Assembly (NCBI GenBank): GCA_031769625.1 | Contig: JAUIMM010000188.1 | Coordinates: 6,389,001-6,453,000, forward strand | Source of the DNA: Taudactylus pleione | Taxonomy: Eukaryota; Chordata; Amphibia; Anura; Myobatrachidae | Direction of reading: 5' to 3' | Length of the DNA stretch: 64,000 nt | In this document: positions 1 to 12,299 of the stretch, one piece after another | Numbering within the stretch: the stretch's first letter is position 1 | How the letters are laid out: each line of letters begins with the position of its first letter | The notes under the pieces: model-generated | The model's input: only the letters and a program-made list of their open reading frames with translations | What the model was told of the DNA's origin: nothing | The model's database searches: none | Program-made: the position numbers and the translations under genes

Positions 1-245
1 TATGTCATGTCGCCTAGTTAAAGAACCACAAATCCCAAAACATAAGTTGCTTTATATTAAATAGCTGCTAATAACGTTTAAAAACATAGATAAAGTTACT
101 CATATAATCTAATTGTACAGTTTCCAAGAGTAACTATATTATAATATCTCAGCTTGTCATCTGAGTACTGTGGCTCGTTGGAGGTAGCAGATGACATAAT
201 AAAGGGTCTTTAAGTAGGGACAATCGACACGTTTACTGTCTAAGA
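1..245. other. Unannotated flank, probably PDZD2 intron
   Basis: AT-rich sequence without a convincing exon or repeat end. It precedes the hAT element and, since PDZD2 exons lie downstream on the + strand, is probably part of an upstream intron. The 8 bases 238-245 (GTCTAAGA) are the left target duplication of the next element. Confidence 0.4.
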
Positions 246-1494
246 CAGGGCTTGACAAATTTTTCTAAAATCTGGGAGCCAGGATGACAGTGTAGGAGCC
301 AGATCACCACCCTCCCAAAAACATTGCAGGAGTAAGTGACGAGCACATCTCTGTGTGTTATACACTATACTAGTCCACAAAATGGCCGCAGTTGAATGGA
401 TAGTAAATGGAGGCCCCCTCACTGCTCTGCACAGCTCCCCTACTCCACCCTCCACCCCCCAGTAATAACGGAACACATTTCACATAAAACAATGGTGCCA
501 GAAAGTACAACAGAACCCCCTCCCCTCATGGTCACACCACTATCCCTCTGAAGCTGCTCCGCAATCCCTGGCCACGCATAGACCCTATTACCGGGGAGCT
601 TTATGCAGCCGGAGATTGGAGACAGTAGACAGCCGGGACATACAGGAGGATCAGCGGAGACTGAGGGCCTGATTCAGACCCGTTCGCTATTTGAGGCCGC
701 TCGCTGTCAAAAGGGGGCCGTCTATGCAAATTATGCCCTCGCTCTTTGCAGTGTAAGGACGCCTCTATGTATAAGCGAACGACGGCATATTGCGCTCGCA
801 AGTGTTTAAAGACGCCCCCTTGCCACTCGCTACACACATCATCTCCGGGAAATGTAGGATTAATCGGGAACATAGGGAGCCTTCGGAGCTGCTCGCAGCG
901 CTTGAGATAGACCTTACCCTCCCGCAAGCACTGCGATCAGTTCAGGCTAAAAAAAGTGACGTGGTCAATGACGCTACTTTGCTAACTATGCACACCCATT
1001 AAACTTCGTTCTGATGGTCAGGCACGCCTGCGTTCGCACATCCACTCCCCCGTTCACAAGCACCTTCCCCACAGAAAGCGCTATCTGTCACTCAAAGTAG
1101 CGGCCAGGCTGTGTACTACAAGATGACGATTTCACATCGCAGACGCTTGTTTTTTGCACACGCACTGCGACTTATACGCATGCGCAGTTGTGCCACCATT
1201 GCTCAGAGCGAGTGCAGCTTAGCGATTGGGAATCAGGCCCTGAGACAGACAGCAGGGATCAGAACAGGACAGGAGGAGTCAGCGCAGGCCAGGACGGACA
1301 CAGGCACAGCAGTCACCGCAGAGGACACTCAGCACATGCACTCCTGTACATGAAATGAATGCCGCAATATTATAGTCACGAATCTCGACGGGGGCTGTTG
1401 AGGATCTGCTGCCTCCCTCACTTCAAAATCTGGTAGCCAGGCAGCAAAATCTGGTAGCCATGGCAACCTGGCCCCTGAGATTTGTCAAGCCCTG
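246..1494. mobile_element. Non-autonomous hAT element with perfect 8-bp target duplication
   Basis: The left end reads CAGGGCTTGACAAAT and the right end is its inverse, ATTTGTCAAGCCCTG. Both sides are flanked by the same 8-mer GTCTAAGA (238-245 and 1495-1502). Inverted ends beginning CAGGG plus an 8-bp duplication are the signature of the hAT superfamily. No transposase-like reading frame is visible, so it would need a transposase in trans. A second element (665-1240) sits inside it, so this copy is older than that one. Open frames inside (minus strand 240-476 and 601-927) are treated as incidental. Confidence 0.85.
665..1240. mobile_element. Harbinger-like MITE nested in hAT
   Basis: The ends are GGGCCTGATTC and its inverse GAATCAGGCCC, flanked by TGA on both sides (662-664 and 1241-1243). 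Similar ends occur at 21447, 40593 and 60811. A 3-bp duplication and GGG-starting inverted ends fit the PIF/Harbinger superfamily; the superfamily call is inference. The interior is CpG-rich with several short inverted segments and no recognisable protein. Confidence 0.65.
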
Positions 1495-1702
1495 GTCTAA
1501 GATATTTCAGGTGGATGAACCCCACCCACTGCGGCATTGATGCCAGGAGAGTTATTTTTTAAGGGATCTGTGTGTTTTTAATTCCAAGCCAGGGATCATC
1601 TCTGCTCTTATGGACAAAATCTCCGTCTGACTGATGTTTGTGGCTCTGCCAACATTTTGTGTTTACAATTTCTACTGGTATTTGTACAGTATGTATGGAG
1701 TG

Positions 1703-1860
1703 CAGGGGTAGCCTACATGTAGCACTCCAGTGGCTGTGGAACTACACATCCCAGCATGCCCTGACACCGTTTTAGAACTCCCTAACGGCTAAACTGTGGC
1801 AGGGCATGCTGGGATGTGTAGTTCCACATAATGTTGAAATCCACACATTGTCTACCCCTG
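1703..1860. mobile_element. Short palindromic hAT MITE
   Basis: Inverted ends CAGGGGTAG / CTACCCCTG enclose two long complementary arms, ACTACACATCCCAGCATGCC and its counterpart, giving a strong hairpin. Flanks ATGGAGTG (1695-1702) and ATGTAGTT (1861-1868) agree at 6 of 8 positions, an aged 8-bp duplication. The element at 31973-32130 is a relative with the same GCATGCTGGGAT core. Confidence 0.8.
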
Positions 1861-2273
1861 ATGTAGTTTGAATGTACCGACCTTAAGCTATTACTTATAA
1901 TGACGAGAGAGAATCTGCAGCAAGGAGAGAAGCCCCTAAGTGGTGTATTACTGAGGCTGCATGAGATTCAGAGACGCAGCGTGACGGTACAAATGCACGC
2001 AGTATAGATCTGCCGACCAAGCGCACTCATGCTGCAGGTACATGCCCCCATTCCGCATTTGGGAATTCCTCCCATTAAAACTCTGAGCGGCCTATTGCTG
2101 AATTGCACATGTAGGAAACAGCGAAGATGTCACTTTACTTTCCGATAGTCTATGAGACCCTTTCATTTATATAAGTAATGGGGGAATGTGCTTAAGATAT
2201 AAGCAAACCATTAGAAAGTGTCATCATCACTCTATGCAGCGTCTCTGCAGCTTAGTAAGACGGGTGTGGATTG

Positions 2274-2810
2274 ATAGACAGTATCTAGATAGACACCAGA
2301 CGTTAGACCAGCAGTAGGTCTATAGGGACAAAAGGTTAACAGGGTTACAATGTTGACATGTAAATGGTAGACATGGACAAAATGTTGAGCTGCAAATGAT
2401 CGACACGTGTTGTTTTTTTGTTGTTTTAACCCTTACCCTCCCCCTAGTGCCTAACTTTAACTGTCCCCTTCCGCAGCCTAATCATAACCCTCCGTTAAGT
2501 GCCTAACCCTAACAAAAGGTCTACATGCAAATGGTCTACACATAGTTATTTTGTTATTTTAACACTAACCCTCCCCCTAGTGCCTAAACGTATCCCTCCC
2601 CTTAATGCCTAACCCTAACCTTTCCTCTACCCTAACCCTCTGCCAAGTACCTAACCCTAACCTTAAAAATCACGAAAAAACCATGTGTCAAACGTTTGTC
2701 ATGTCGACCATTTTCACGTCGACCTGTTAACCCTGTCGAGCTTATCCCCGGTTGACCTTTTAAACCTGTCGACCTATTCACTGTCTACTTTCTGGTGTCT
2801 TTCTACTGTC
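2274..2810. mobile_element. Foldback element with telomere-like CCCTAACC core
   Basis: The left arm (about 2274-2410) and right arm (about 2690-2810) are diverged inverted copies sharing AGACACCAGA-type ends and repeated GTCGAC/TGTTGAC words. Between them (2430-2665) lies a tract of CCCTAACC and CCCCCTAGTGCCTAAC variants. No target duplication could be settled. Arm composition resembles the sequence just left of the 6-kb array (5800-6000). Confidence 0.55.
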
Positions 2811-4604
2811 TGAATACCCATGTAGGACACCCATGTAATAATCAGAGCGCGTGTACTCTATGCACGTGGGGTTTGCAGTTCCTAGACCCGGAATACACTG
2901 TAAGGTGACTCACTTGGAGGATAATTAAATACTGTTTTCTATCATTGTTTTCCCAAGGTAATATCCCAGTAAATTCATGGTATGTAAACTATTCATCACA
3001 GTAAACAATAAAGTACTCTATTATCTTGGGATACATCGATATAAAACAAGGTGTACTGGGATTAGGGTGAGGACGTAGCCGTTTGTTGACCTAATAACTG
3101 TGGATTCTACATATGTGAATTTATTATATACTAATTTTGGTGTATTTTACGTCTTCCCACGACAAGCTCCCACTCCCAATAGCTTACATACTTCTGACCT
3201 AGTAAATCTCCTTCTATCACTAGATGATAATTTAAGTCATTTGTGGTTTACCATCCACGTTTCAGCTCATAACATCTAGGTTTAGTGTGGGAATTGGGTT
3301 ACTGTTTGTAATAAATGCAATCTTATGTTGGCAGGGTTCACGCCATGGCATTTGATGTTATTGCTTTGCTGTGGTTTAGTGGCTGAGATGAATATCCTGC
3401 AACAAAGCTACGATTAACCTTATGGCCTGCCCAGCGTAATTACTGCTTTGGGCTCCGTATATCTGTTCACTTGTTCCTAAAATATAGATTGTAGGTTTAT
3501 TATTTGCTTTTTAATCTACTTTAACTGTTATTCTGACGTAGTTTGCCAACTTGTTTTATGAGGCAGACTATATATTTTATTTAAATTACACCCTTAAGTG
3601 TAGTTGTCGCATTGCCCATTGTTGTATAAGTATATCCCATTTCAAAACCTTGTTCCGCTGACTGGAAAATGATATCTCCGTTTTACACGGTAACCTCCGT
3701 CATTTGTACGTCCACTTCCAGATTTTATGTGCAATACAATTTACAGTCGGTGTCTGATTTGAATTGTGTCTTTCTCAGACGAAGACAAGATCACATCTGC
3801 AGTATTTGTGGACCCGTGGGTTCAGATACAGTAGCAAAAAAAAAGATGGTGATGTTTTTTGGCTGCGCTAAGTCACCAAAGAGCACAGGATGCTTGATTT
3901 GCTGCTATCGTAGATATCGTGTTAAAATTAACTTGTTCTCAACACTTAAATATGTAAAGAGGACAAGTTTACAGAAATCAATTAATGCTATAGAAACAGC
4001 TATTCAAATGCAATAGGACTCAATTGCATATAAGCACCTTAAATGCAAATTTATCTTTAATCCATGGAGGACACTGGACTACACTGGGTATAGGATGGTT
4101 CATGCCAGCGTGTTGCAAAATATAAAGCACAACATGACGCAATTATTTATTCAGCGCATATTTGTGAATGTGGCATTGCTTCGTGCCAGAGCTAATCTAT
4201 GGCTCTGCTGAGGGGCCCAGTCATTTCTGGTTAAGACACTGATGTCACTTCGTGGCCCTGGAATTGTGGAATTGCTCGTACATTATGTGCCCAGCAGTGG
4301 ATTGTAATATTTATATAAAGCATACATGGTTTTTAGTCACGCATTTCGCTTTTGGTGATTAGATATGGAGAAGGGTTTGGGCCACAGGGTTGGGGGGTTA
4401 AGTGCAGCAAAGTTAGTCTGGGAGGGACAATAAGTTTACATGTGCTTCTTCCTCTCTTACCGTACAGGTCGGTATTAACATGCGAGAATAGGAATGACCG
4501 CAAATATTAAGTCATTAAGAAGAGGTTGTTAGGGTGTAGTAATACAATGGCAGCCATAGCGCACTGTGTCTCTTGTATGACAGTGCTGTTTTTTATCCCG
4601 GCAG
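2811..4604. other. Non-coding, presumed PDZD2 intron
   Basis: About 1.8 kb of AT-rich sequence. An open frame at 3669-4016 has no recognisable domain, no good splice context and biased low-complexity composition, so I do not call it a gene. No clear repeat end was found, though old dispersed repeats are likely. It ends in the acceptor of the first visible PDZD2 exon. Confidence 0.5.
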
Positions 4605-4706
4605 AGGAAAGAAGACGTTTACTTTGTAGTACTAAGTAAGGAGGAGGGGGCCGGACTGGGATTCAGCATCGCCGGAGGAGTTGACCTGGAGCAGAAGTCC
4701 GTCACG
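4605..4706 (+). CDS. pdzd2: PDZD2 exon: N-terminal half of the penultimate PDZ domain
   Basis: An exon of 34 codons in phase 0, with a pyrimidine-rich acceptor ending CCCGGCAG and a donor GTAAGTG. It encodes a segment containing [19 protein letters not shown] followed by [14 protein letters not shown]: the first beta strand, the GLGF carboxylate-binding loop and the second strand of a PDZ domain. The domain is completed by the exon at 5102 after a 395-bp intron. PDZD2 is a large multi-PDZ scaffold protein; its C-terminal part carrying the last two PDZ domains is released by proteolysis as a secreted fragment, as in its paralogue pro-interleukin-16. The match to PDZD2 is from memory of the human protein, which reads very similarly here. 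Earlier exons lie outside the window. Confidence 0.88.
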
Positions 4707-5101
4707 GTAAGTGATTATCACGTGTTTGAGCCGAGCATATGGACTCTAGACATCAATCATTGTCTTCTCACAGCATCGATTACAGTCTGCCTCCATCACC
4801 AAGCTTCTGCGTAGCCTGTTTCTCCTCAGTGCCGCGGTGGGCGCTAATCCGAGGCGGACAGCACGGTCTACATTCACACGTTAGGGACAGCCAATAAATA
4901 TGTCTGATTGGAATCAGGTTGTGTGCATGCATTTAACTCTGACAAATGTTTTGCTGTAGTATAATTAGGGGGTTTTCAACACACCCCATCAAATTGCAAT
5001 GTAAATGATTACAGGCTAGCTATTATTGCGGGCTATTGTATTCGGCCCCTTAGTGCCAGCTGCCATACGTTAAATATGTAAAATATTATCCATTCTCACA
5101 G

Positions 5102-5357
5102 GTGCACAGAGTGTTCTCCAAAGCAGCTGCGTCGCGAGAGGCGATCATTGAGAGAGGGGACCGCATACTGTCCATCAACGGCTGCTCCCTGAACGGCGCG
5201 GCCCACGGCGACGCACTGAGTGCCCTGCACAGAGCCAAGCTGCACAGGGAAGCTGTCATTGTGATTCGGAAGGAGCAGCCTTGCAGACCAGACACGTCTG
5301 CCCTGGGAGGAAGACGCTCCACATCTGGAAGGGATGTCACTATGGCAACACACCCAG
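5102..5357 (+). CDS. pdzd2: PDZD2 exon: rest of the penultimate PDZ domain and linker
   Basis: The acceptor CTCACAG is followed by codons for VHRVFSKAAASREAIIERGD, and the donor is GTAGGAG. The exon holds 85 codons plus one base, so it ends in phase 1, which fits the two-base start of the next exon. Residues 1-60 finish the PDZ fold: the RVFSKAAAS strand and alpha turn, the GDRILSINGCSL strand pair typical of PDZ domains, and the HGDALSALHRAK helix lining the peptide groove. The last 25 or so residues (rich in R, S, T, G) form the linker to the final PDZ domain and are poorly conserved, as expected. The open frame runs past the donor to 5602, but that extension has no PDZ similarity and is intron. 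An antisense frame (5086-5394) is a shadow. Confidence 0.9.
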
Positions 5358-6001
5358 GTAGGAGGTTATCCCCGGGACACATGGAAAAAGTCACATTTGT
5401 TTCCCATTATCACTGGGAGGCTTCTCGCAAGCTCTGGAAACTAATGAAATACATATTACACATCCAGATCTCCTCTCCACAAGTCACCAGTATGGTCCTT
5501 TCTCTATTCTGGCCTCTGCGAGGGCTTCCTCGCAGCCTGATTGCCGCCATTCTCTGTTGTATTCACTATGGAGTAAATTGTAGACTCACACAAGAAATAT
5601 AATACGCAGACAGGCATTGTAGAAGGCTGGGGTCTCTAACGTCTGATGCAGGGAAGGGGCACAGCTATGTAATAATGCACCCATGCTCTATTCCACAAAC
5701 TGGGATAAGAACCCCCGCAGCAAGTTTATGAATTCTTCCTCTGTCACCCCATTCATTCAGTTGTTTTATAGTATGATTGGGTGTGGTATATTTTGTTGAC
5801 ATGGTCGTAATGTCGGCATGCAGCATGTCGACACTGACCGCGTCGTCATTCATCATGATGAAATATCCGAATGTCGACAAAATGTCCCTGGTTGGTCTAG
5901 TGGTGACTTACCTGGTACTGCGGCTTCAGCGGTGTCTTCCAAGTCCGGCGTCATGATGACTTCCAGCAGATCCTGCGTAGCTTTCAGCAGTGAGTATCAG
6001 T

Positions 6002-9000
6002 AACTTTAACCCTCCCCCTAATGCCTAACCCTAACCTTCCTTCCCACAGCCTAACCCTCCCCCTAATGCCTAACCCTAACCTTCCTTCCCACAGCCTAAC
6101 GCTAGTCCTCACCTCTTGCAGCCTAACCCTAACCTTCCCTCCTGCAGCCTAACCCTCACCTCCCGCAGCCTAACCCTCACCTCCCGCAGCCTAACCCTCA
6201 TCTCCCGCAGCCTAACCCTAACCTTCCCTCCCGCAGCCTAACCCTAACCTTCCCTCCCGCAGCCTAACCCTAACCTTCCCTCCCGCAGCCTAACCCTAAC
6301 CTTCCCTCCCGCAGCCTAACCCTAACCTTCCCTCCCGCAGCCTAACCCTAACCTTCCCTCCCGCAGCCTAACCCTAACCTTCCCTCCCGCAGCCTAACCC
6401 TCACCCTCACCTCCCGCAGCCTAACCCTAACCTTCCCTCCCGCAGCCTAACCCTCACCTCCCGCAGCCTAACCCTCACCTCCCGCAGCCTAACCCTAACC
6501 TTCCCTCCCGCAGCCTAACCCTCACCTCCCGCAGCCTAACCCTAACCCTCACCTCCCGCAGCCTAACCCTCACCTCCCGCAGCCTAACCCTAACCTTCCC
6601 TCCCGCAGCCTAACCCTAACCTTCCCTCCCGCAGCCTAACCCTCACCCTCACCTCCCGCAGCCTAATCCTCACCTCCCGCAGCCTAATCCTCACCTCCCG
6701 CAGCCTAACCCCCACCTCCCGCAGCCTAACCCCCACCTCCCGCAGCCTAACCCCCACCTCCCGCAGCCTAACCCCCACCTCCCGCAGCCTAACCCCCACC
6801 TCCCGCAGCCTAACCCCCACCTCCCGCAGCCTAACCTCCACCTCCCGCAGCCTAACCCTCCCCTCCCGCAGCCTAACCCTAACCCTCACCTCCCGCAGCC
6901 TAACCCTAACCCTCACCTCCCGCAGCCTAACCCTCACCTCCCGCAGCCTAACCCTCACCTCCCGCAGCCTAACCCTAACCCTCACCTCCCGCAGCCTAAC
7001 CCTCACCTCCCGCAGCCTAACCCTAACCCTCACCTCCCGCAGCCTAACCCTAACCCTCACCTCCCGCAGCCTAACCCTCACCTCCCGCAGCCTAACCCTA
7101 ACCTTCCCTCCCGCAGCCTAACCCTAACCTTCCCTCCCGCAGCCTAACCCTAACCCTCACCTCCCGCAGCCTAACCCTAACCTTCCCTCCCGCAGCCTAA
7201 CCTTCCCTCCCGCAGCCTAACCTTCCCTCCCACAGCCTAACCCTCACCTCCCGCAGCCTAACCCTAACCCTCACCTCCCGCAGCCTAACCCTCACCTCCC
7301 GCAGCCTAACCCTCACCTCCCGCAGCCTAACCCTAACCTCCCGCAGCCTAACCCTAACCTCCCGCAGCCTAACCCTAACCTTCCCTCCCGCAGCCTAACC
7401 CTAACCTTCCCTCCCGCAGCCTAACCCTAACCCTCACCTCCCGCAGCCTAACCCTCCCTCCCGCAGCCTAACCCTAACCTCCCGCAGCCTAACCCTCACC
7501 TCCCGCAGCCTAACCCTAACCCTCACCTTCCGCAGCCTAACCCTCACCTCCCGCAGCCTAACCCTCACCTCCCGCAGCCTAACCCTAACCCTCACCTCCC
7601 GCAGCCTAACCCTCACCTCCCGCAGCCTAACCCTAACCTTCCCTCCCGCAGCCTAACCCTAACCTTCCCTCCCGCAGCCTAACCCTCACCTCCCGCAGCC
7701 TAACCCTAACCTTCCCTCCCGCAGCCTAACCCTAACCTTCCCTCCCGCAGCCTAACCCTCACCTCCCGCAGCCTAACCCTAACCCTCACCTCCCGCAGCC
7801 TAACCCTCACCTCCCGCAGCCTAACCCTCACCTCCCGCAGCCTAACCCTTCCCTCCCGCAGCCTAACCTTCCCTCCCGCAGCCTAACCTTCCCTCCCGCA
7901 GCCTAACCCTCACCTCCCGCAGCCTAACCCTAACCCTCACCTCCCGCAGCCTAACCCTCACCTCCCGCAGCCTAACCCTCACCTCCCGCAGCCTAACCCT
8001 CACCTCCCGCAGCCTAACCCTCACCTCCCGCAGCCTAACCCTCACCTCCCGCAGCCTAACCCTAACCTCCCGCAGCCTAACCCTAACCTTCCCTCCCGCA
8101 GCCTAACCCTAACCTTCCCTCCCGCAGCCTAACCCTAACCCTCACCTCCCGCAGCCTAACCCTCCCTCCCGCAGCCTAACCCTAACCTCCCGCAGCCTAA
8201 CCCTCACCTCCCGCAGCCTAACCCTAACCCTCACCTTCCGCAGCCTAACCCTCACCTCCCGCAGCCTAACCCTAACCCTCACCTCCCGCAGCCTAACCCT
8301 CACCTCCCGCAGCCTAACCCTAACCTTCCCTCCCGCAGCCTAACCCTAACCTTCCCTCCCGCAGCCTAACCCTCACCTCCCGCAGCCTAACCTTCCCTCC
8401 CGCAGCCTAACCCTCCCCTCCCTCAGCCTAACCCTCCCCTCCCTCAGCCTAACCCTCCCCTCCCTCAGCCTAACCCTCCCCTCCCTCAGCCTAACCCTCA
8501 CCTCCCGCAGCCTAACCCTCACCTCCCGCAGCCTAACCCTCACCTCCCGCAGCCTAAACCTAACCTTCCTTCCCACAGCCTAACTCTCACCTCCCGCAGC
8601 CTAACCCTAACCCTCACCTCCCGCAGCCTAACCCTAACCTTCCCTCCCGCAGCCTAACCTTCACCTCCCGCAGCCTAACCCTAACCCTCACCTCCCGTAG
8701 CCTAACCCTAACCCTCACCTCCCGTAGCCTAACCCTCACCTCCCGCAGCCTAACCCTAACCTTCCCTCCCGCAGCCTAACCCTAACCTTCCCTCCCGCAG
8801 CCTAACCCTAACCCTCACCTCCCGCAGCCTAACCCTAACCTTCCCTCCCGCAGCCTAACCCTAACCTTCCCTCCCTCAGCCTAACCCTCCCCTCCCTCAG
8901 CCTAACCCTCCCCTCCCTCAGCCTAACCCTCACCTCCCGCAGCCTAACCCTCACCTCCCGCAGCCTAACCCTAACCCTCACCTCCCGCAGCCTAACCCTA

Positions 9001-12000
9001 ACCCTCACCTCCCGCAGCCTAACCCTCACCTCCCGCAGCCTAACCCTCACCTCCCGCAGCCTAACCCTAACCTTCCCTCCCGCAGCCTAAACCTAACCTT
9101 CCTTCCCACAGCCTAACTCTCACCTCCCGCAGCCTAACCCTAACCTTCCCACAGCCTAACCCTCCCCTCTCGCAGCCTAACCCTCCCCTCTCGCAGCCTA
9201 ACCCTCCCCTCTCGCAGCCTAACCCTCCCCTCTCGCAGTATAACCCTCCCCTCTCGCAGTATAACCCTCCCCTCTCGCAGTATAACCCTCCCCTCTCGCA
9301 GTATAACCCTCCCCTCTCGCAGTATAACCCTCCCCTCTCGCAGTATAACCCTCCCCTCTCGCAGTCTCACCCTCACCTCCCGCAGCCTAACCCTAACCCT
9401 CCCCTCCCGCAGTCTAACCCTCCCCTCCCGCAGTCTAACCCTCCCCTCCCGCAGTCTAACCCTCCCCTCCCGCAGCCTAACCCTAACCTTCCCTCCCGCA
9501 GCCTAACCCTAACCTTCCCTCCCGCAGCCTAAACCTAACCTTCCTTCCCACAGCCTAACCCTCACCTCCCGCAGCCTAACCCTAACCTTCCTTCCCACAG
9601 CCTAACCCTCACCTCCCGCAGCCTAACCCTAACCTTCCCACAGCCTAACGCTAGCCCTCACCTCCCGCAGTCTAAACCTAACCCTCCCCTTCCGCAGTCT
9701 ATCCCTCACCTCCCACAGTCTATCCCTCACCTCCCATAGTCTATCCCTCACCTCCCACAGCCTAATCCTAACCCTCCCCTCCCGCAGCCTAACCCTCCCC
9801 TCCCGCAGCCTAACCCTCCCCTCCCGCAGCCTAACCCTCCCCTCCCGCAGCCTAACCCTCCCCTCTCGCAGTATAACCCTCCCCTCTCGCAGTATAACCC
9901 TCCCCTCTCGCAGTATAACCCTCCCCTCTCGCAGTCTCACCCTCACCTCCCGCAGCCTAACCCTAACCCTCCCCTCCCGCAGTCTAACCCTCCCCTCCCG
10001 CAGTCTAACCCTCCCCTCCCGCAGCCTCACCTCCCGCAGCCTAACCCTCACCTCCCGCAGCCTAACCCTCACCTCCCGCAGTCTAACCCTCCCCTCCCGC
10101 AGCCTCACCTCCCGCAGCCTAACCCTCACCTCCCGCAGCCTAACCCTCACCTCCCGCAGCCTAACCCTCACCTCCCGCAGTCTAATTCTCCCCTCCCGCA
10201 GCCTCACCTCCCGCAGCCTAACCCTCACCTCCCGCAGCCTAACCCTAACCTTCCCTCCCGCAGCCTAACCCTCACCTCCCGCAGCCTAACCCTAACCCTC
10301 ACCTCCCGCAGCCTAACCCTAACCTTCCCTCCTGCAGCCTAAACCTAACCTTCCTTCCCACAGCCTAACCCTCACCTCCCGCAGCCTAACCCTAACCTTC
10401 CTTCCCACAGCCTAACCCTCACCTCCCGCAGCCTAACCCTAACCCTCACCTCCCGCAGCCTAACCCTAACCTTCCCTCCTGCAGCCTAAACCTAACCTTC
10501 CTTCCCACAGCCTAACCCTCACCTCCCGCAGCCTAACCCTAACCTTCCTTCCCACAGCCTAACCCTCACCTCCCGCAGCCTAACCCTAACCTTCCTTCCC
10601 ACAGCCTAACCCTCACCTCCCGCAGCCTAACCCTAACCTTCCTTCCCACAGCCTAACCCTCACCTCCCGCAGCCTAACCCTAACCTTCCCACAGCCTAAC
10701 GCTAGCCTTCACCTCCTGCAGTCTAACCCTCACCTCCCGCAGTCTAACCCTAACCCTCCCCTTCCGCAGTCTATCCCTCACCTCCCACAGTCTATCCCTC
10801 ACCTCCCACAGTCTATCCCTCACCTCCCATAGTCTATTCCTCACCTCCCACAGCCTAATCCTAACCCTCCCCTGCCGCAGCCTAACCCTCCCCTCCCGCA
10901 GCCTAACCCTCCCCTCCCGCAGCCTAACCCTCCCCTCCCGCAGCCTAACCCTCCCCTCCCGCAGCCTAACCCTCCCCTCTCGCAGTATAACCCTCCCCTC
11001 TCGCAGTATAACCCTCCCCTCTCGCAGTCTCACCCTCACCTCCCGCAGCCTAACCCTAACCCTCCCCTCCCGCAGTCTAACCCTCCCCTCCCGCAGTCTA
11101 ACCCTCCCCTCCCGCAGTCTAACCCTCCCCTCCCGCAGTCTAACCCTCCCCTCCCGCAGCCTCCCCTCCCGCAGCCTAACCCTCCCCTCCCGCAGCCTAA
11201 CCCTCACCTCCCGCAGCCTAACCCTCACCTCCCGCAGCCTAACCCTCACCTCCCGCAGTCTAACCCTCCCCTCCCGCAGCCTAACCCTCCCCTCCCGCAG
11301 CCTCACCCTCACCTCCCGCAGCCTAACCCTCACCTCCCGCAGTCTAACCCTCCCCTCCCGCAGCCTAACCTCCCGCAGCCTAACCCTCACCTCCCGCAGC
11401 CTAACCCTCACCTCCCGCAGCCTAACCCTCACCTCCCGCAGCCTAACCCTCACCTCCCGCAGCCTAACCCTAACCTTCCCTCCCGCAGCCTAACCCTCAC
11501 CTCCCGCAGCCTAACCCTCACCTCCCGCAGCCTAACCCTAACCTTCCCTCCCGCAGCCTAAACCTAACCTTCCTTCCCACAGCCTAACCCTCACCTCCCG
11601 CAGCCTAACCCTAACCTTCCTTCCCACAGCCTAACCCTCACCTCCCGCAGCCTAACCCTCACCTCCCGCAGCCTAACCCTAACCCTCACCTCCCGCAGCC
11701 TAACCCTAACCTTCCCTCCTGCAGCCTAAACCTAACCTTCCTTCCCACAGCCTAACCCTCACCTCCCGCAGCCTAACCCTAACCTTCCTTCCCACAGCCT
11801 AACCCTCACCTCCCGCAGCCTAACCCTCACCTCCCGCAGCCTAACCCTAACCTTCCTTCCCACAGCCTAACTCTCACCTCCCGCAGCCTAAACCTAACCT
11901 TCCTTCCCACAGCCTAACCCTCACCTCCCGCAGCCTAACCCTAACCTTCCTTCCCACAGCCTAACCCTCACCTCCCGCAGCCTAACCCTAACCTTCCCCT

Positions 12001-12240
12001 CCCGCAGTCTATCCCTAACCTTCCCACAGCCTAACGCTAGCCCTCACCTCCTGCAGTCTAACCCTAACCCTCACCTCCCGCAGTCTAACCCTCCCCTCCC
12101 GCAGTCTATCCCTCACCTCCCACAGTCTATCCCTCACCTCCCATAGTCTATCCCTCACCTCCCACAGCCTAATCCTAAACCCCCCCTCCGCAGCCTAACC
12201 CCCCCTCCGCCCCGCAGCCTAACCCTAATCCTCCCCTCCC
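6002..12240. repeat. 6.2-kb telomere-like tandem array
   Basis: Continuous tandem repeats whose shorter unit reads CCTAACCCTCACCTCCCGCA plus G (21 bp). A longer variant has an extra CTAACCTTCC stretch (about 26 bp). Roughly 270-290 units are present. Local blocks differ by shared variants (TCGCAGTATAAC near 9230-9350, CTATCCCTCACC near 9700 and 10770, CTTCCTTCCCACAG near 9090-11950), which shows block-wise amplification. Minus-strand frames here read as endless R-V-R-L-R-E repeats and are not proteins. The array is in the PDZD2 intron. The flank at 5800-6001 carries TGTCGACA words like those of the foldback element at 2274. Confidence 0.95.
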
Positions 12241-12299
12241 TAACCATATCAGATCACCAGGTTCTATTATCATGTATTTATATAGCTCTGCTAGCGTCG

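Noticed and set aside
5358..5602. Extension of the 5102 reading frame to 5602
   Set aside because: A good donor at 5358 joins in phase to the exon at 21852. The extension has no PDZ or linker similarity.
10680..11453. 257-codon minus-strand frame of R-V-R-L-R-E repeats, and similar ones from 6590 to 10228
   Set aside because: Translation of the telomere-like array. The arginine-rich pattern follows from the repeat unit and changes with each local variant.
6002..12240. True telomere or chromosome end
   Set aside because: The unit is only telomere-like (CCCTAACC within a longer GC-rich unit), and the array is flanked by PDZD2 exons on both sides.
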